A stretch of DNA of 64,000 bases from Gammaproteobacteria bacterium (GTDB lineage: Bacteria > Pseudomonadota > Gammaproteobacteria > Pseudomonadales > Azotimanducaceae): contig JAPOWH010000015.1 in assembly GCA_026707735.1 (NCBI GenBank), forward strand, positions 29,660-93,659. Reading direction: 5' to 3'. The notes under the pieces are model-generated. The model did not search any database. It saw nothing but the letters and a program-made list of their open reading frames with translations, and was not told the DNA's origin. Positions 32,216 through 40,565 of the stretch are shown here, piece by piece (within the stretch, counting starts at the first letter, position 1; the number at the start of each line of letters is the position of its first letter). A program made the position numbers and the translations under genes.

Positions 32216-34618
32216 TCATGTCTCCAGTTTTGGTGACCAACGCTTCAATAGCAGCGAGTTGCAGACTACGCTCACGCTCGAGAAAGCCATGGCCGCTCCA
32301 GCAATCGTCGGGTCCAGGTGGCCTAGGACAGCCAATGGGATCATTATCACGTTGTAGATGAACGCCCAGAACAGATTCTGCTGAATCTTCCGGAAGGTTC
32401 TCTTGCTAGCCTGCAGTGCGGCTGGAACTAAACGAGGATCGGAGTGCATCAGAGTTACAGGAGCCACCTCTATAGCAACATCGGTTCCGGAACCCATCGC
32501 AATTCCCAAATTGGCTTCGGCGAGTGCTGGAGCATCATTTACTCCATCTCCCACCATCGCTACGAAACTTCCCTGTTCCTTCAGCTTGCGAATGCACTCG
32601 GCCTTCGAATCCGGCGTCGAATTTGCCCAATACGACTGAATGCCCAATCGGTCGGCCATGCGTGAAGTCACGTTTTCGTTGTCGCCAGACAATACATGCA
32701 CTTCAATGCGAGCGTCGTGAAGTTGAGAGATTGCTGAATTAGCGCTCTCCCGCAAGTCATCCTCAAATGTGAAGGACGCGGCAAGCTGTCCGTCGCAAGC
32801 CAACCAAACCACATTCCATGCACCACTGTCATTGTCAATGGATTCTGTAGTAACGCCGAACCGGTGCAGAAGCTTTTGGTTGCCTACAAGGCATGTTGTC
32901 CCATCGACTTTGCCAACTACACCTTCGCCAACGAACGAACGGAATTCTCTGACTTCTCCCAAGGGCATGTCGAGAGATTTGGCATGACTAGTGAAGGCAG
33001 TAGCAATAGGGTGCTCGCTTGCGGACTGCACGGACGCAGCCAATCTCAAAAAATGTGACCGGTCTGAATCCTCTAGCTTGTGACTGATCGCAATGTCCGT
33101 GAGTGCTGGTTTGCCTCGTGTCAGCGTGCCCGTCTTGTCAAACACAACATGCGTTATGCGATGTCCTATTTCCAACGCTTCTATGTCTCTAAACAGGATT
33201 CCATGGCGAGCGGCGACGCCAGTCCCCGTCATCACAGCGGTTGGTGTAGCAAGTCCTAATGCACAGGGACAGGCAATAACTAGAACGGAGACGGCATTTA
33301 CTAGAGCCACTTCGAAATCTGCGGCTATCAATAGCCATATGGCAAAGGTGCCTAGTGAAATGACTACGACGATAGGTACAAAAATCCCGCTGACTCTGTC
33401 AACTAGGCGTTGGACGCTCGCTTTGCCGAGCTGAGCTTGCTCCACCAACTTGGCGATCTTGCTCAAGGTTGAGCCCTCTCCAACTTGGGTTACAACGATG
33501 TCTACCATCCCGTCCAAGTTGAACGATCCTTCCAGCACGTGCTCCTCTTGGTCCCGTATTTGTGGCTTGCTCTCGCCTGTTACCAACGATTCGTCGATGC
33601 TTGCAGTTCCTTGTTTGATTCGACCGTCCGCTGGAATGCGTTCACCAGGAAAGCATCGAACGATATCGCCAACCCTCAATTGCCGTAACGGACGTTCGGC
33701 GAGTTCTCCAGTGTCCAAAACTACGCGTGCAGTCGTCGGGCGCAGCGCAAGCAATTCTCGAATAGCCGCTGAAGTTCGTCGTTTTGCTCCTGCTTCGAGG
33801 TACTTGCCCCAAAGTACTAGCGAGATGATCACTGCGCTTGCCTCGAAGTAGAGCTCTCCTTCGGCCGCTTCGCCCAATGCCACAATCAGATACCAACTGT
33901 ATGCGTAGGCGGCAGTCGTCCCCAGCGCAACGAGGACATCCATGTTGGTCCCGCCAGAGCGCAACGCGTTGTATGCCGCCTTGTAGAACCGAAGACCAAA
34001 CCACAGCTGAACCGGCGTAGCCAACGCGACCTCGGCTGCTGGCATGAGATGAACACGCTCCCATCCCAAGAACTGCGCAATCATCTGAAGGACGAGTGGC
34101 AGTGTCAGCAGAGAGGCAAGTAGTGCATTCCTGCGTTCGACTTGAACCTTGCGTTCGAACTCCGAGAGTTCGTTGCCGTCCACCTCCGCACGCAACTCGA
34201 AACCAGCATTCGCGACGACTGATGCGAGAGTGGAATCTTCGACCACGCGATTTATGTACTCCACGTTAACGCGTCCGCCTTCCAAGGCTACGTTTGCATC
34301 TAGAACGCCCGGACAGTTCAGAAGTACCTCGCGCACCCGTGCGGCACTGTGTTCATCGTTCAGACCGCTAACAACGTAATCCCGTTTGGAACGACCTACA
34401 TTGAACCCCGTACGACGAACTACTTTGGCAACATCCTCGAAGGAGATGGTGCCGGGGTCGAATTGCAGCGAAGCTCGCTCTAGCGGCAGACTAACGGAAA
34501 CTGCCTCGATTCCGCCAGATTTGCTGAGCGCTCGTTCCAGACGCGTGGCACACGCGCTGCACGTCATGCCTTCTACATCGAGCTCTAGTCGTTGGCTGCT
34601 GGCTGTGCCAGTTGTCAT
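32216..34618 (-). CDS. copA: P1B-type Cu(I)-exporting ATPase
   Basis: Pumps Cu(I) out of the cytoplasm. 800 residues. The first HMA domain has GMTCSACATRLERAL. A second HMA-like region (VVSGLNDEHSAARVREVLL) keeps the fold but has lost CxxC. Then come eight membrane helices, the actuator motif SLVTGESKP, the metal-site CPC in VLVIACPCALGLATPT, phosphorylated Asp in VVFDKTGTLTRGK, HP in ASEHPIATAF and MVGDGVNDAPALAEANLGIA. ATG 34618 follows the stop of the oxidase-like gene by one base, and the chaperone gene follows 4 bases later, so the three form an operon. Any copper-responsive regulator is not visible. Confidence 0.95.
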   Translation of the reverse strand: MTTGTASSQRLELDVEGMTCSACATRLERALSKSGGIEAVSVSLPLERASLQFDPGTISFEDVAKVVRRTGFNVGRSKRDYVVSGLNDEHSAARVREVLLNCPGVLDANVALEGGRVNVEYINRVVEDSTLASVVANAGFELRAEVDGNELSEFERKVQVERRNALLASLLTLPLVLQMIAQFLGWERVHLMPAAEVALATPVQLWFGLRFYKAAYNALRSGGTNMDVLVALGTTAAYAYSWYLIVALGEAAEGELYFEASAVIISLVLWGKYLEAGAKRRTSAAIRELLALRPTTARVVLDTGELAERPLRQLRVGDIVRCFPGERIPADGRIKQGTASIDESLVTGESKPQIRDQEEHVLEGSFNLDGMVDIVVTQVGEGSTLSKIAKLVEQAQLGKASVQRLVDRVSGIFVPIVVVISLGTFAIWLLIAADFEVALVNAVSVLVIACPCALGLATPTAVMTGTGVAARHGILFRDIEALEIGHRITHVVFDKTGTLTRGKPALTDIAISHKLEDSDRSHFLRLAASVQSASEHPIATAFTSHAKSLDMPLGEVREFRSFVGEGVVGKVDGTTCLVGNQKLLHRFGVTTESIDNDSGAWNVVWLACDGQLAASFTFEDDLRESANSAISQLHDARIEVHVLSGDNENVTSRMADRLGIQSYWANSTPDSKAECIRKLKEQGSFVAMVGDGVNDAPALAEANLGIAMGSGTDVAIEVAPVTLMHSDPRLVPAALQASKRTFRKIQQNLFWAFIYNVIMIPLAVLGHLDPTIAGAAMAFSSVSVVCNSLLLKRWSPKLET

Positions 34619-34619
34619 G

Positions 34620-35243
34620 TTAGGTGCTGACGAAGGACGCCACCATAGCCACCCAAATGAATAGTAGGAAGTGCCAGTAAATCGCGCAAAGACCAACGCT
34701 TACTCGTATTTTCGAATACTCGATTTTGTCAGTTCTTCGCATTTTCTTTATGGCGCGCCACCATGCCACTAGTCCACCAAGCAAATGTACTGCGTGGGCG
34801 GCCGTCAGCAAATAGAAGAAGGCGTTCGCAGGGTTTTTCGACGCAGCATAGCCCAGTTCGAGCAATTGCTGCCAGACGAAGAGCTGAAGCAGCATGAAGG
34901 CAATCGTTGCGAACCCAGCAATGATGAAGTAGGTGCGCGTCCTCTCAAGATCCATAGCGTTTGCGGCGTTTCTGGCTACCTCAAGCAACACACTGACGCC
35001 TATAAGCACCAAAGTGTTGACCCAGATTAGTGGTGGTTCGGGCATTGGAACCCAATCTGTTGCCATTGCAAGTCTCATGTGAGTCGCGGCGAAGAGAAGA
35101 AAGAAAACGCTTCCCACCACACAGAGAAAGACTATGAGAGCCACTCTGCGGTTATGAGTACCGATCGCGGCCGTGTTCAACCGCACAATGCGGTCGTCGG
35201 TTGGCAGCCACGGTTTCTCTGTTAAACGCCGGAATATTCCCAC
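34620..35243 (-). CDS. Cytochrome c oxidase subunit III-like protein (standalone)
   Basis: 207 residues with about five membrane helices, matching the heme-copper oxidase subunit III fold: THMRLAMATDWVPMPEPP, TYFIIAGFATIAFMLLQLF, FFYLLTAAHAVHLLGGLVA and IYWHFLLFIWVAMVASFV. It is of the shortened, NorE-like type. GTG at 35243. No subunit I or II is nearby; instead it heads the copA-copZ operon with a one-base gap. It may serve an oxidase encoded elsewhere that needs copper. Confidence 0.85.
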   Translation of the reverse strand: MGIFRRLTEKPWLPTDDRIVRLNTAAIGTHNRRVALIVFLCVVGSVFFLLFAATHMRLAMATDWVPMPEPPLIWVNTLVLIGVSVLLEVARNAANAMDLERTRTYFIIAGFATIAFMLLQLFVWQQLLELGYAASKNPANAFFYLLTAAHAVHLLGGLVAWWRAIKKMRRTDKIEYSKIRVSVGLCAIYWHFLLFIWVAMVASFVST

Positions 35244-35531
35244 AAATTTAGCAAATTGGACAGTCTTACATCTACGAGCATTATATTGCCAGTGGACAGG
35301 TGAACATTTGAGTTTGGCATGCGGCCCAGCATGTCGAATTCATAGTCGTTGGCAGGCTGCTCGTTCATCTCTCCGCTGCCTGCAGCACCTCAGTTTTGGA
35401 CCAATTCATCGAAGCTCGGCAAGTTGTTTTTCAATCTCGTAATGATTGATATGTGAGCGAGCCAACCAAAACTGAAAACTTACCGACTGCCGTATACTTA
35501 ATGCACTGAAGCAATTCTCGAGATAAGCCTA

Positions 35532-35765
35532 ATGGAAGACGTGTTCCTTATGGTCGTACTTATTGTGGCTATAGGCGTTGGTGGTGGCATTTTGGGTTCC
35601 CATCTGAAAGCGCGGCGTATCACATCACGAAATCAGCTTCTCCGGCGATTGGAAGTACTCGAGAAAAAGGTTGGCGACGAGTCTGTCGAACAGCGACTAC
35701 AGGCCTTAGAAGCCATAGTCACCGATCAGCGCAGCATATTGCGAGAAAAAATCGACGCACTGTAG
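35532..35765 (+). CDS. PspB-like membrane protein
   Basis: 77 residues: one N-terminal membrane helix (VFLMVVLIVAIGVGGGILGS), a basic juxtamembrane stretch (KARRITSRNQLLRRL) and a coiled-coil tail (EVLEKKVGDESVEQRLQALE). This is the build of phage-shock protein B, a positive regulator that binds PspC and PspA. Neither pspA, pspC nor pspF is nearby. Similarity is by architecture, so it may be an unrelated one-helix coiled-coil protein. Confidence 0.65.
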   Translation: MEDVFLMVVLIVAIGVGGGILGSHLKARRITSRNQLLRRLEVLEKKVGDESVEQRLQALEAIVTDQRSILREKIDAL

Positions 35766-35801
35766 CTGCTCGTTTGTACGCGCAATAGCGATACACTTTC
35801 C

Positions 35802-36653
35802 ATGGTTGTCGAGCCGGCAACAGAGCAATTTGGCGCATACGTTCGGGACACTCACCTAGCAAATCTGTCCGAGGTTGAATTCCGGCAAGTCTTGGTTTGG
35901 TGGTACAAGTATTCGGTCCTGGTTTTCCCCGCGCAAAATTTGAGTCGCGATGAGCAACTTGCGTTTACACGCCGATTTGGCCGTCTTGAGCGTGGATTGA
36001 AACGTAGTCGCGGAGCAGGGGCTGGTTTCATTTCAAATATCGACAGTCAAGGAAACCTGCTGCCAGAGTCAGACATTGGTCGTCAATTCAACATTGGCAA
36101 CTCGGTCTGGCACACCGACAGTTCCTATAAGCGAGTGGCAGCCATGGCTTCCATACTTTCCGCTAAGGTTGTCCCCTCTTCCGGTGGTCATACCGAATGG
36201 GCAGACATGCGTCAAGGCTACGACGCTCTAAGTAAATCAATGAAGAATTGGCTTCACGATAAAGTTGCCGTCCATAGTTATCGGTTCAGTCATGCTTGGC
36301 ATCGTGGATTGGACATACTCTCCGACGAAGAACTGGACGATCTACCTCCCGTCGAGCATCCGATAGTCAAAACGCACCCACATTCGATGCGCAAAGTGCT
36401 ATTTGTCGGGAGACACTCCAGCCACATAGTTGGAGAGGAGTTTCGCAGCAGTCGAAAGCTTCTTCGCGAACTAACGTTTGATGCCGCTCAACCGCCACGA
36501 ACTTGCTCTCACAAGTGGCAAGAAGGAGATGTGGCAATCTGGGACAACCGGTGTGTGCTGCACCGTGCCAGAGCGCATCCGCCCAACGAAGGACGCTCGA
36601 TGGTTCGTACAACCGTTGCTGGCGATGACCCTACAAATGAGTGGGCGGTATAG
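35802..36653 (+). CDS. TauD/TfdA-family 2-oxoglutarate-dependent dioxygenase
   Basis: Fe(II)/2-oxoglutarate oxygenase of 283 residues. Metal triad: VWHTDSSYKRVAAM (HxD) and the distal His in WDNRCVLHRARAHPP; the 2-oxoglutarate-binding Arg is in SMVRTTVAGDDP. The N-terminal half (KYSVLVFPAQNLSRDEQLAFT) is typical. Substrate unknown: family members attack taurine, 2,4-D, alkyl sulfates and others. It is convergent with the monooxygenase gene 68 bases on. Confidence 0.88.
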   Translation: MVVEPATEQFGAYVRDTHLANLSEVEFRQVLVWWYKYSVLVFPAQNLSRDEQLAFTRRFGRLERGLKRSRGAGAGFISNIDSQGNLLPESDIGRQFNIGNSVWHTDSSYKRVAAMASILSAKVVPSSGGHTEWADMRQGYDALSKSMKNWLHDKVAVHSYRFSHAWHRGLDILSDEELDDLPPVEHPIVKTHPHSMRKVLFVGRHSSHIVGEEFRSSRKLLRELTFDAAQPPRTCSHKWQEGDVAIWDNRCVLHRARAHPPNEGRSMVRTTVAGDDPTNEWAV

Positions 36654-36721
36654 CCTCACGATCGCATTCCGCAGTTCTCAAGCTTGATCACTTGAGTGTT
36701 TCCGCTACTTGATCGACTAGC

Positions 36722-38320
36722 TTAGGCGAACGAGAATCCCTCGTAGCCGTTGGCTACGACGTGCTCGCATTTTTCTACATAGCTTGGAAAACCTACGTGT
36801 GGCATGAAAACTCTCGGTTTCCCGGGGATATTGGCTCCCAAATACCAGGAATTGCATGTTGGATATAGCGTCTTGTCGGCAATGGCGTTTACATGCTCCA
36901 CCCAGGCTACCTGGCTCTCCTCTTCTGCTTCTACAGTCGTATAGGAGTGGGATTGCATGTACGACAAACACCGTTCAATCCATTCGACATGTTGCTCAAT
37001 GGAAATGATCATGTTGGTCAGCACCGAAGGACTTCCCGGTCCAGATATAAAGAATATATTGGGAAAGCCGTGAGTCATAAGTCCTAAGTAAGTCTTGGGC
37101 CCTTCATTCCACGCCTGTTCCAAACGGGTTCCCTGACGTCCCGAAATGTCGATTCGCAGAAGAGTGCCAGTCATGGCATCGAATCCGGTGGCGAATACGA
37201 TGCTGTCAAACTCAAATTGACTCTTCGCGCACTGAATCCCGCTCCCAGTCAACCGCTCGATGGGATTTGTTCTGAGATCCACCAAATCAACGTGCGGAAG
37301 GTTGTACGTCTCGAAGTATTCGGTGTCCAAGCACAACCTCTTGCAACCAATAGTTGAGTCAGGACAGAGAGTTTCGGCTACTCTTGGGTCGCTGACCGTT
37401 TCGCGAATCCTTCCCCGTACGTATTCTGCTGCGATGTCATTGGCATCAAGATTCAGCGTCAGGTCGTTGAAAGCGCCAAGAAAGCCAAAACCCCCTATTT
37501 CCCACCGCTTAGAAAACTCTCGGCGTCGTTCAGGTTCAGTGGCATCAAGCACCGACTGGTTGTTCGCCGCATGAAAGCAGCCCAGCGCAGCCGGCATGGC
37601 ACGATTCCTCTGCCTGAATTGCGGATACCTGGCCTTTATCCTTGCTTCGTAATCAAGATCCAAAGAGCCGTTGCGAGCGGGAATGGAGTAGTTGGGAGTT
37701 CTCTGAAACACAGTCAGTGACTTACACTGATCTGCAATGTGAGGGATTGCCTGAATGGCCGACGATCCCGTACCGACAATCCCCACACTTTGTCCACTGA
37801 AATCGACAGGTTCATGTGGCCACTTGCCAGTGTGGTAGGCATTGCCCTTGAAACTCTCGATGCCCTCAATCACTGGAATGTTGGCTGACGAAAGGCAACC
37901 TGTAGCCATGATCAAGAATTGGGAGACGTAGCAGACACTTCCATTGGTGCGGACCAGCCACTGCGACTCCTGCTCGTCGAAACGGGCGCTCTCGACTTCA
38001 GTGTTGAATTCGATGTGAGGCTCTAGATCAAACCTGTCAGCGACATGCTCGATGTAGCGCAGTATCTCGGGTTGACCGGCATACCGCTCGCTCCAACTCC
38101 ACTCCTGCTGCAGCTCTTCGGAAAAGGTGTACGAATACTCCAAGCTCTCTACGTCGCATCGTGCTCCTGGATACCTATTCCAGTACCAAGTGCCTCCAAC
38201 TCCATCGGCTCGTTCGAGAACTACGACGGCTAGTCCGCATTCTCGTAGACGATGCAGCATGTAGAGACCGGCTATACCAGCTCCAACCACGACCGCATCA
38301 AATTTTTTACGCCGATTCAT
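36722..38320 (-). CDS. Baeyer-Villiger-type flavin monooxygenase
   Basis: FAD- and NADPH-dependent oxygenase of the cyclohexanone monooxygenase group, 532 residues. FAD motif VVVGAGIAGLYMLHRL, the Baeyer-Villiger fingerprint FKGNAYHTGKWPHE (F-x-G-x3-H-T-x2-W-P), and NADPH motif VGIVGTGSSAIQAIPHIA. Also GGTWYWNRYPGARCDVES, the usual second marker. ATG 38320 is preceded by AAAGGA; a longer frame to 38362 is less likely. It inserts oxygen next to a ketone, often in steroid, cyclic ketone or xenobiotic breakdown. Confidence 0.92.
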   Translation of the reverse strand: MNRRKKFDAVVVGAGIAGLYMLHRLRECGLAVVVLERADGVGGTWYWNRYPGARCDVESLEYSYTFSEELQQEWSWSERYAGQPEILRYIEHVADRFDLEPHIEFNTEVESARFDEQESQWLVRTNGSVCYVSQFLIMATGCLSSANIPVIEGIESFKGNAYHTGKWPHEPVDFSGQSVGIVGTGSSAIQAIPHIADQCKSLTVFQRTPNYSIPARNGSLDLDYEARIKARYPQFRQRNRAMPAALGCFHAANNQSVLDATEPERRREFSKRWEIGGFGFLGAFNDLTLNLDANDIAAEYVRGRIRETVSDPRVAETLCPDSTIGCKRLCLDTEYFETYNLPHVDLVDLRTNPIERLTGSGIQCAKSQFEFDSIVFATGFDAMTGTLLRIDISGRQGTRLEQAWNEGPKTYLGLMTHGFPNIFFISGPGSPSVLTNMIISIEQHVEWIERCLSYMQSHSYTTVEAEEESQVAWVEHVNAIADKTLYPTCNSWYLGANIPGKPRVFMPHVGFPSYVEKCEHVVANGYEGFSFA

Positions 38321-38716
38321 TGTTCCTTTCCCGTTGTACAGACGTAAGAGTAAACACAGCAAAGGGAATCCTACTCGGTTCGGCGAGTTGGATTGGCATT
38401 GTATTGTTCTGATACGCCCGAGCTAGTTTCAAGTATTGCTTCGCCGTAACTCCATGAAATGACTGCATAGCACGGAAACATCAAGGAACAAGTGCCGTTG
38501 CTAGATCGCCACCTGCGAAACAGATGGGTTGAATTGCGATCAACTTCGTTGGACCACGAACGACGAACACCCAATAAGTAGTACGGCCCAGCTCTTCTTG
38601 TGCATAGCCAAGCCAATCGAGTCGCGTTGCTTGGAATCAATGTTGCTCACTGCGTCATCCTTGCAATTCATGGACGAGTCATTTACAGTTTCAGCGGCCG
38701 ACGAGTCGATGAAACC
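38321..38716. other. Divergent intergenic region, no gene seen
   Basis: About 400 bases between the monooxygenase gene (minus) and the first W-repeat gene (plus). Short overlapping frames in both directions are not protein-like. It must hold promoters for both genes, but I see no convincing -35/-10 pair or hairpin. Confidence 0.45.
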
Positions 38717-40558
38717 ATGAGGCAAAGAGCTCCTTTGGGACCTAGAAAGAATCGCCAGCGTAGGACGGGTGCACCGCGTCAGATCGTACGGAGTGGCGTG
38801 ACTGTTTGGCTTGGATTGTTGATTTTCACAGTTCAAAGCTACGGCAACCTATCGGCAGAGACGCATCAGGACGCCGCATTGCGCCAAAGTGAGGTGTTAG
38901 ATGTACATTCTGTCGACGTAAGTGCCGAGCTTGAGGCAATCACTGAAATTCTCAGTCCCTTCGAGCGACAAGGCGCGTTGAATGATCTACTTGAAAGCGC
39001 GTCTGACAGCGCGCTCGCTAGCCTTCTGTTTCGGTCGCGCAACATTACGCCAAGCCACGTGCGCCGCGAACTTCAAGAATCTCTGGTACGCCGGCTCAGC
39101 TCGGACGACCCTGCAAAGGCTCTTGGTCTAGTCGTTGATTTACCTGAGAACCATCAGAAGCTGTTGATTGAAGCGGTTTTCGAGGAGTGGTCATTCCATG
39201 AATTGGACAAGGCAATGGAGCATGCAGAGCAACTCCCGCATCCTACCTATACGTGGGCCCTACAGGCGATCTTGTCGGCTCGCGATGATCTTGCGGCGGA
39301 AGATCGACTAGCAATCGCCCGTCGATTTGACGAGGAGCAACTCCTTGTTGACCTGAATGCCAATTCACTGGTCGACCAAGAGATTGAGAATCCAAAGAGT
39401 GTGTGGAACCAACTCATGCGCGACTACGGAAACAACCTGAATCAACTTAGCGAAGCCCAGCGAGAGGCATTGGTCCACGTAGCTGGCATGTGGATCCGCG
39501 AAGGCAGCCTTGAAGCCCATCGGAATGTCATGAGAACTCTATCCAACAAGGAAGATCGCGCCGCGATTGTCAGCGCGCTCTTGCAACGGTTTTGCGATGA
39601 AGATCCCGCACGGTCCCTTGCCTACACAGAACATGTTGCGAACACAGATCGCGAAGTCTTGAATCGGGCGGTAGGGAATTGGGCCGAAACAGACGGCTGG
39701 ACTGCATTCCAAGCAGCACAGCTCTTCGACGGGGAATCAAAAGTCCAGTCGGACCGAATGCAGCGCTCCGCCATCATCGCGTGGGCAGAGAATGACGCAC
39801 ACACACTAATCGCCGCATTGCCGAAACTTCCAGCTTCACTCTTCGAATGGAGCAGAGAGACTGCCCTACTCAAAATGAGATTTACGTATCCCGAGTCGGT
39901 CCCGGAGTTTCTTGGTGGCATTGAGGACGAGCGTGAAGTGCGCATGATCGTCGACAACCTAGTGAGGGATTGGGCACGCATTGACCCACTCGCCACCTAC
40001 GAATGGACGAAGTCTGGAGACAAGAGCTTGCAGGCTCAGTCTGGAGGGAGTCGTGTTGGCACAATTTTCTACGAAGCCGTACGAAAGAATCCCCATTCCG
40101 CATTGCCAATGGCACTTGCTCTGCCTTTGGATGAGAATGGCGTAGGTCCAGAAGCCGTGGTGATTGGTTCGATGACAACGGAAGATGTCGACTTGGCGAT
40201 CGACATGCTGGAATCCGCGCGCAATTCCGCTACCCGTCGCCAGGCCCTCTCAAGCATCGCGACAAATTTGGTTCGGCGCGGGAACTCAGATCGTGCAATT
40301 CAACTGATCTTCAAGGAATCGGAAGAAGATCAGCTCACCCACTTCGAAGAGATTGCGTGGATCTGGGCAGGCTCTCATTCCGAAGACCTCTTGTCAAAGT
40401 TTGATTCGGTGCCCTTCGACGAGGTGAAACGGAAATGTGCTCGATACCTCTTGGTCGAAAATTCCATCGATCCGTTCATGACAAAGAAAGACATGGAAAA
40501 AATCAAGGAATACGTGGCCGAAAAGGACCTCGACCTAATGAAGCACACTGTGGATTAG
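38717..40558 (+). CDS. Exported W-repeat helical protein A (tandem paralogue)
   Basis: 613 residues, not a family I can name. Basic N-terminus (RKNRQRRTGAPRQ) then a hydrophobic signal/anchor (VTVWLGLLIFTVQSYGNLSA). The rest is helical and built of loose repeats about 40-50 residues long, each with a W-A/S-x-x-D centre followed by a short helix: EEWSFHELDKAMEHAEQLP, VGNWAETDGWTAFQAAQLF, IIAWAENDAHTLIAALPKLP, VRDWARIDPLATYEWTKSG, IAWIWAGSHSEDLLSKFDSV. This looks like an alpha-solenoid, similar in spirit to HEAT/TPR proteins, and so a protein-binding scaffold in the periplasm. Start is ATG 38717, though a GTG near 38799 is also possible. The next gene is its paralogue, 7 bases away. Confidence 0.7.
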   Translation: MRQRAPLGPRKNRQRRTGAPRQIVRSGVTVWLGLLIFTVQSYGNLSAETHQDAALRQSEVLDVHSVDVSAELEAITEILSPFERQGALNDLLESASDSALASLLFRSRNITPSHVRRELQESLVRRLSSDDPAKALGLVVDLPENHQKLLIEAVFEEWSFHELDKAMEHAEQLPHPTYTWALQAILSARDDLAAEDRLAIARRFDEEQLLVDLNANSLVDQEIENPKSVWNQLMRDYGNNLNQLSEAQREALVHVAGMWIREGSLEAHRNVMRTLSNKEDRAAIVSALLQRFCDEDPARSLAYTEHVANTDREVLNRAVGNWAETDGWTAFQAAQLFDGESKVQSDRMQRSAIIAWAENDAHTLIAALPKLPASLFEWSRETALLKMRFTYPESVPEFLGGIEDEREVRMIVDNLVRDWARIDPLATYEWTKSGDKSLQAQSGGSRVGTIFYEAVRKNPHSALPMALALPLDENGVGPEAVVIGSMTTEDVDLAIDMLESARNSATRRQALSSIATNLVRRGNSDRAIQLIFKESEEDQLTHFEEIAWIWAGSHSEDLLSKFDSVPFDEVKRKCARYLLVENSIDPFMTKKDMEKIKEYVAEKDLDLMKHTVD

Positions 40559-40565
40559 TAGTGTG

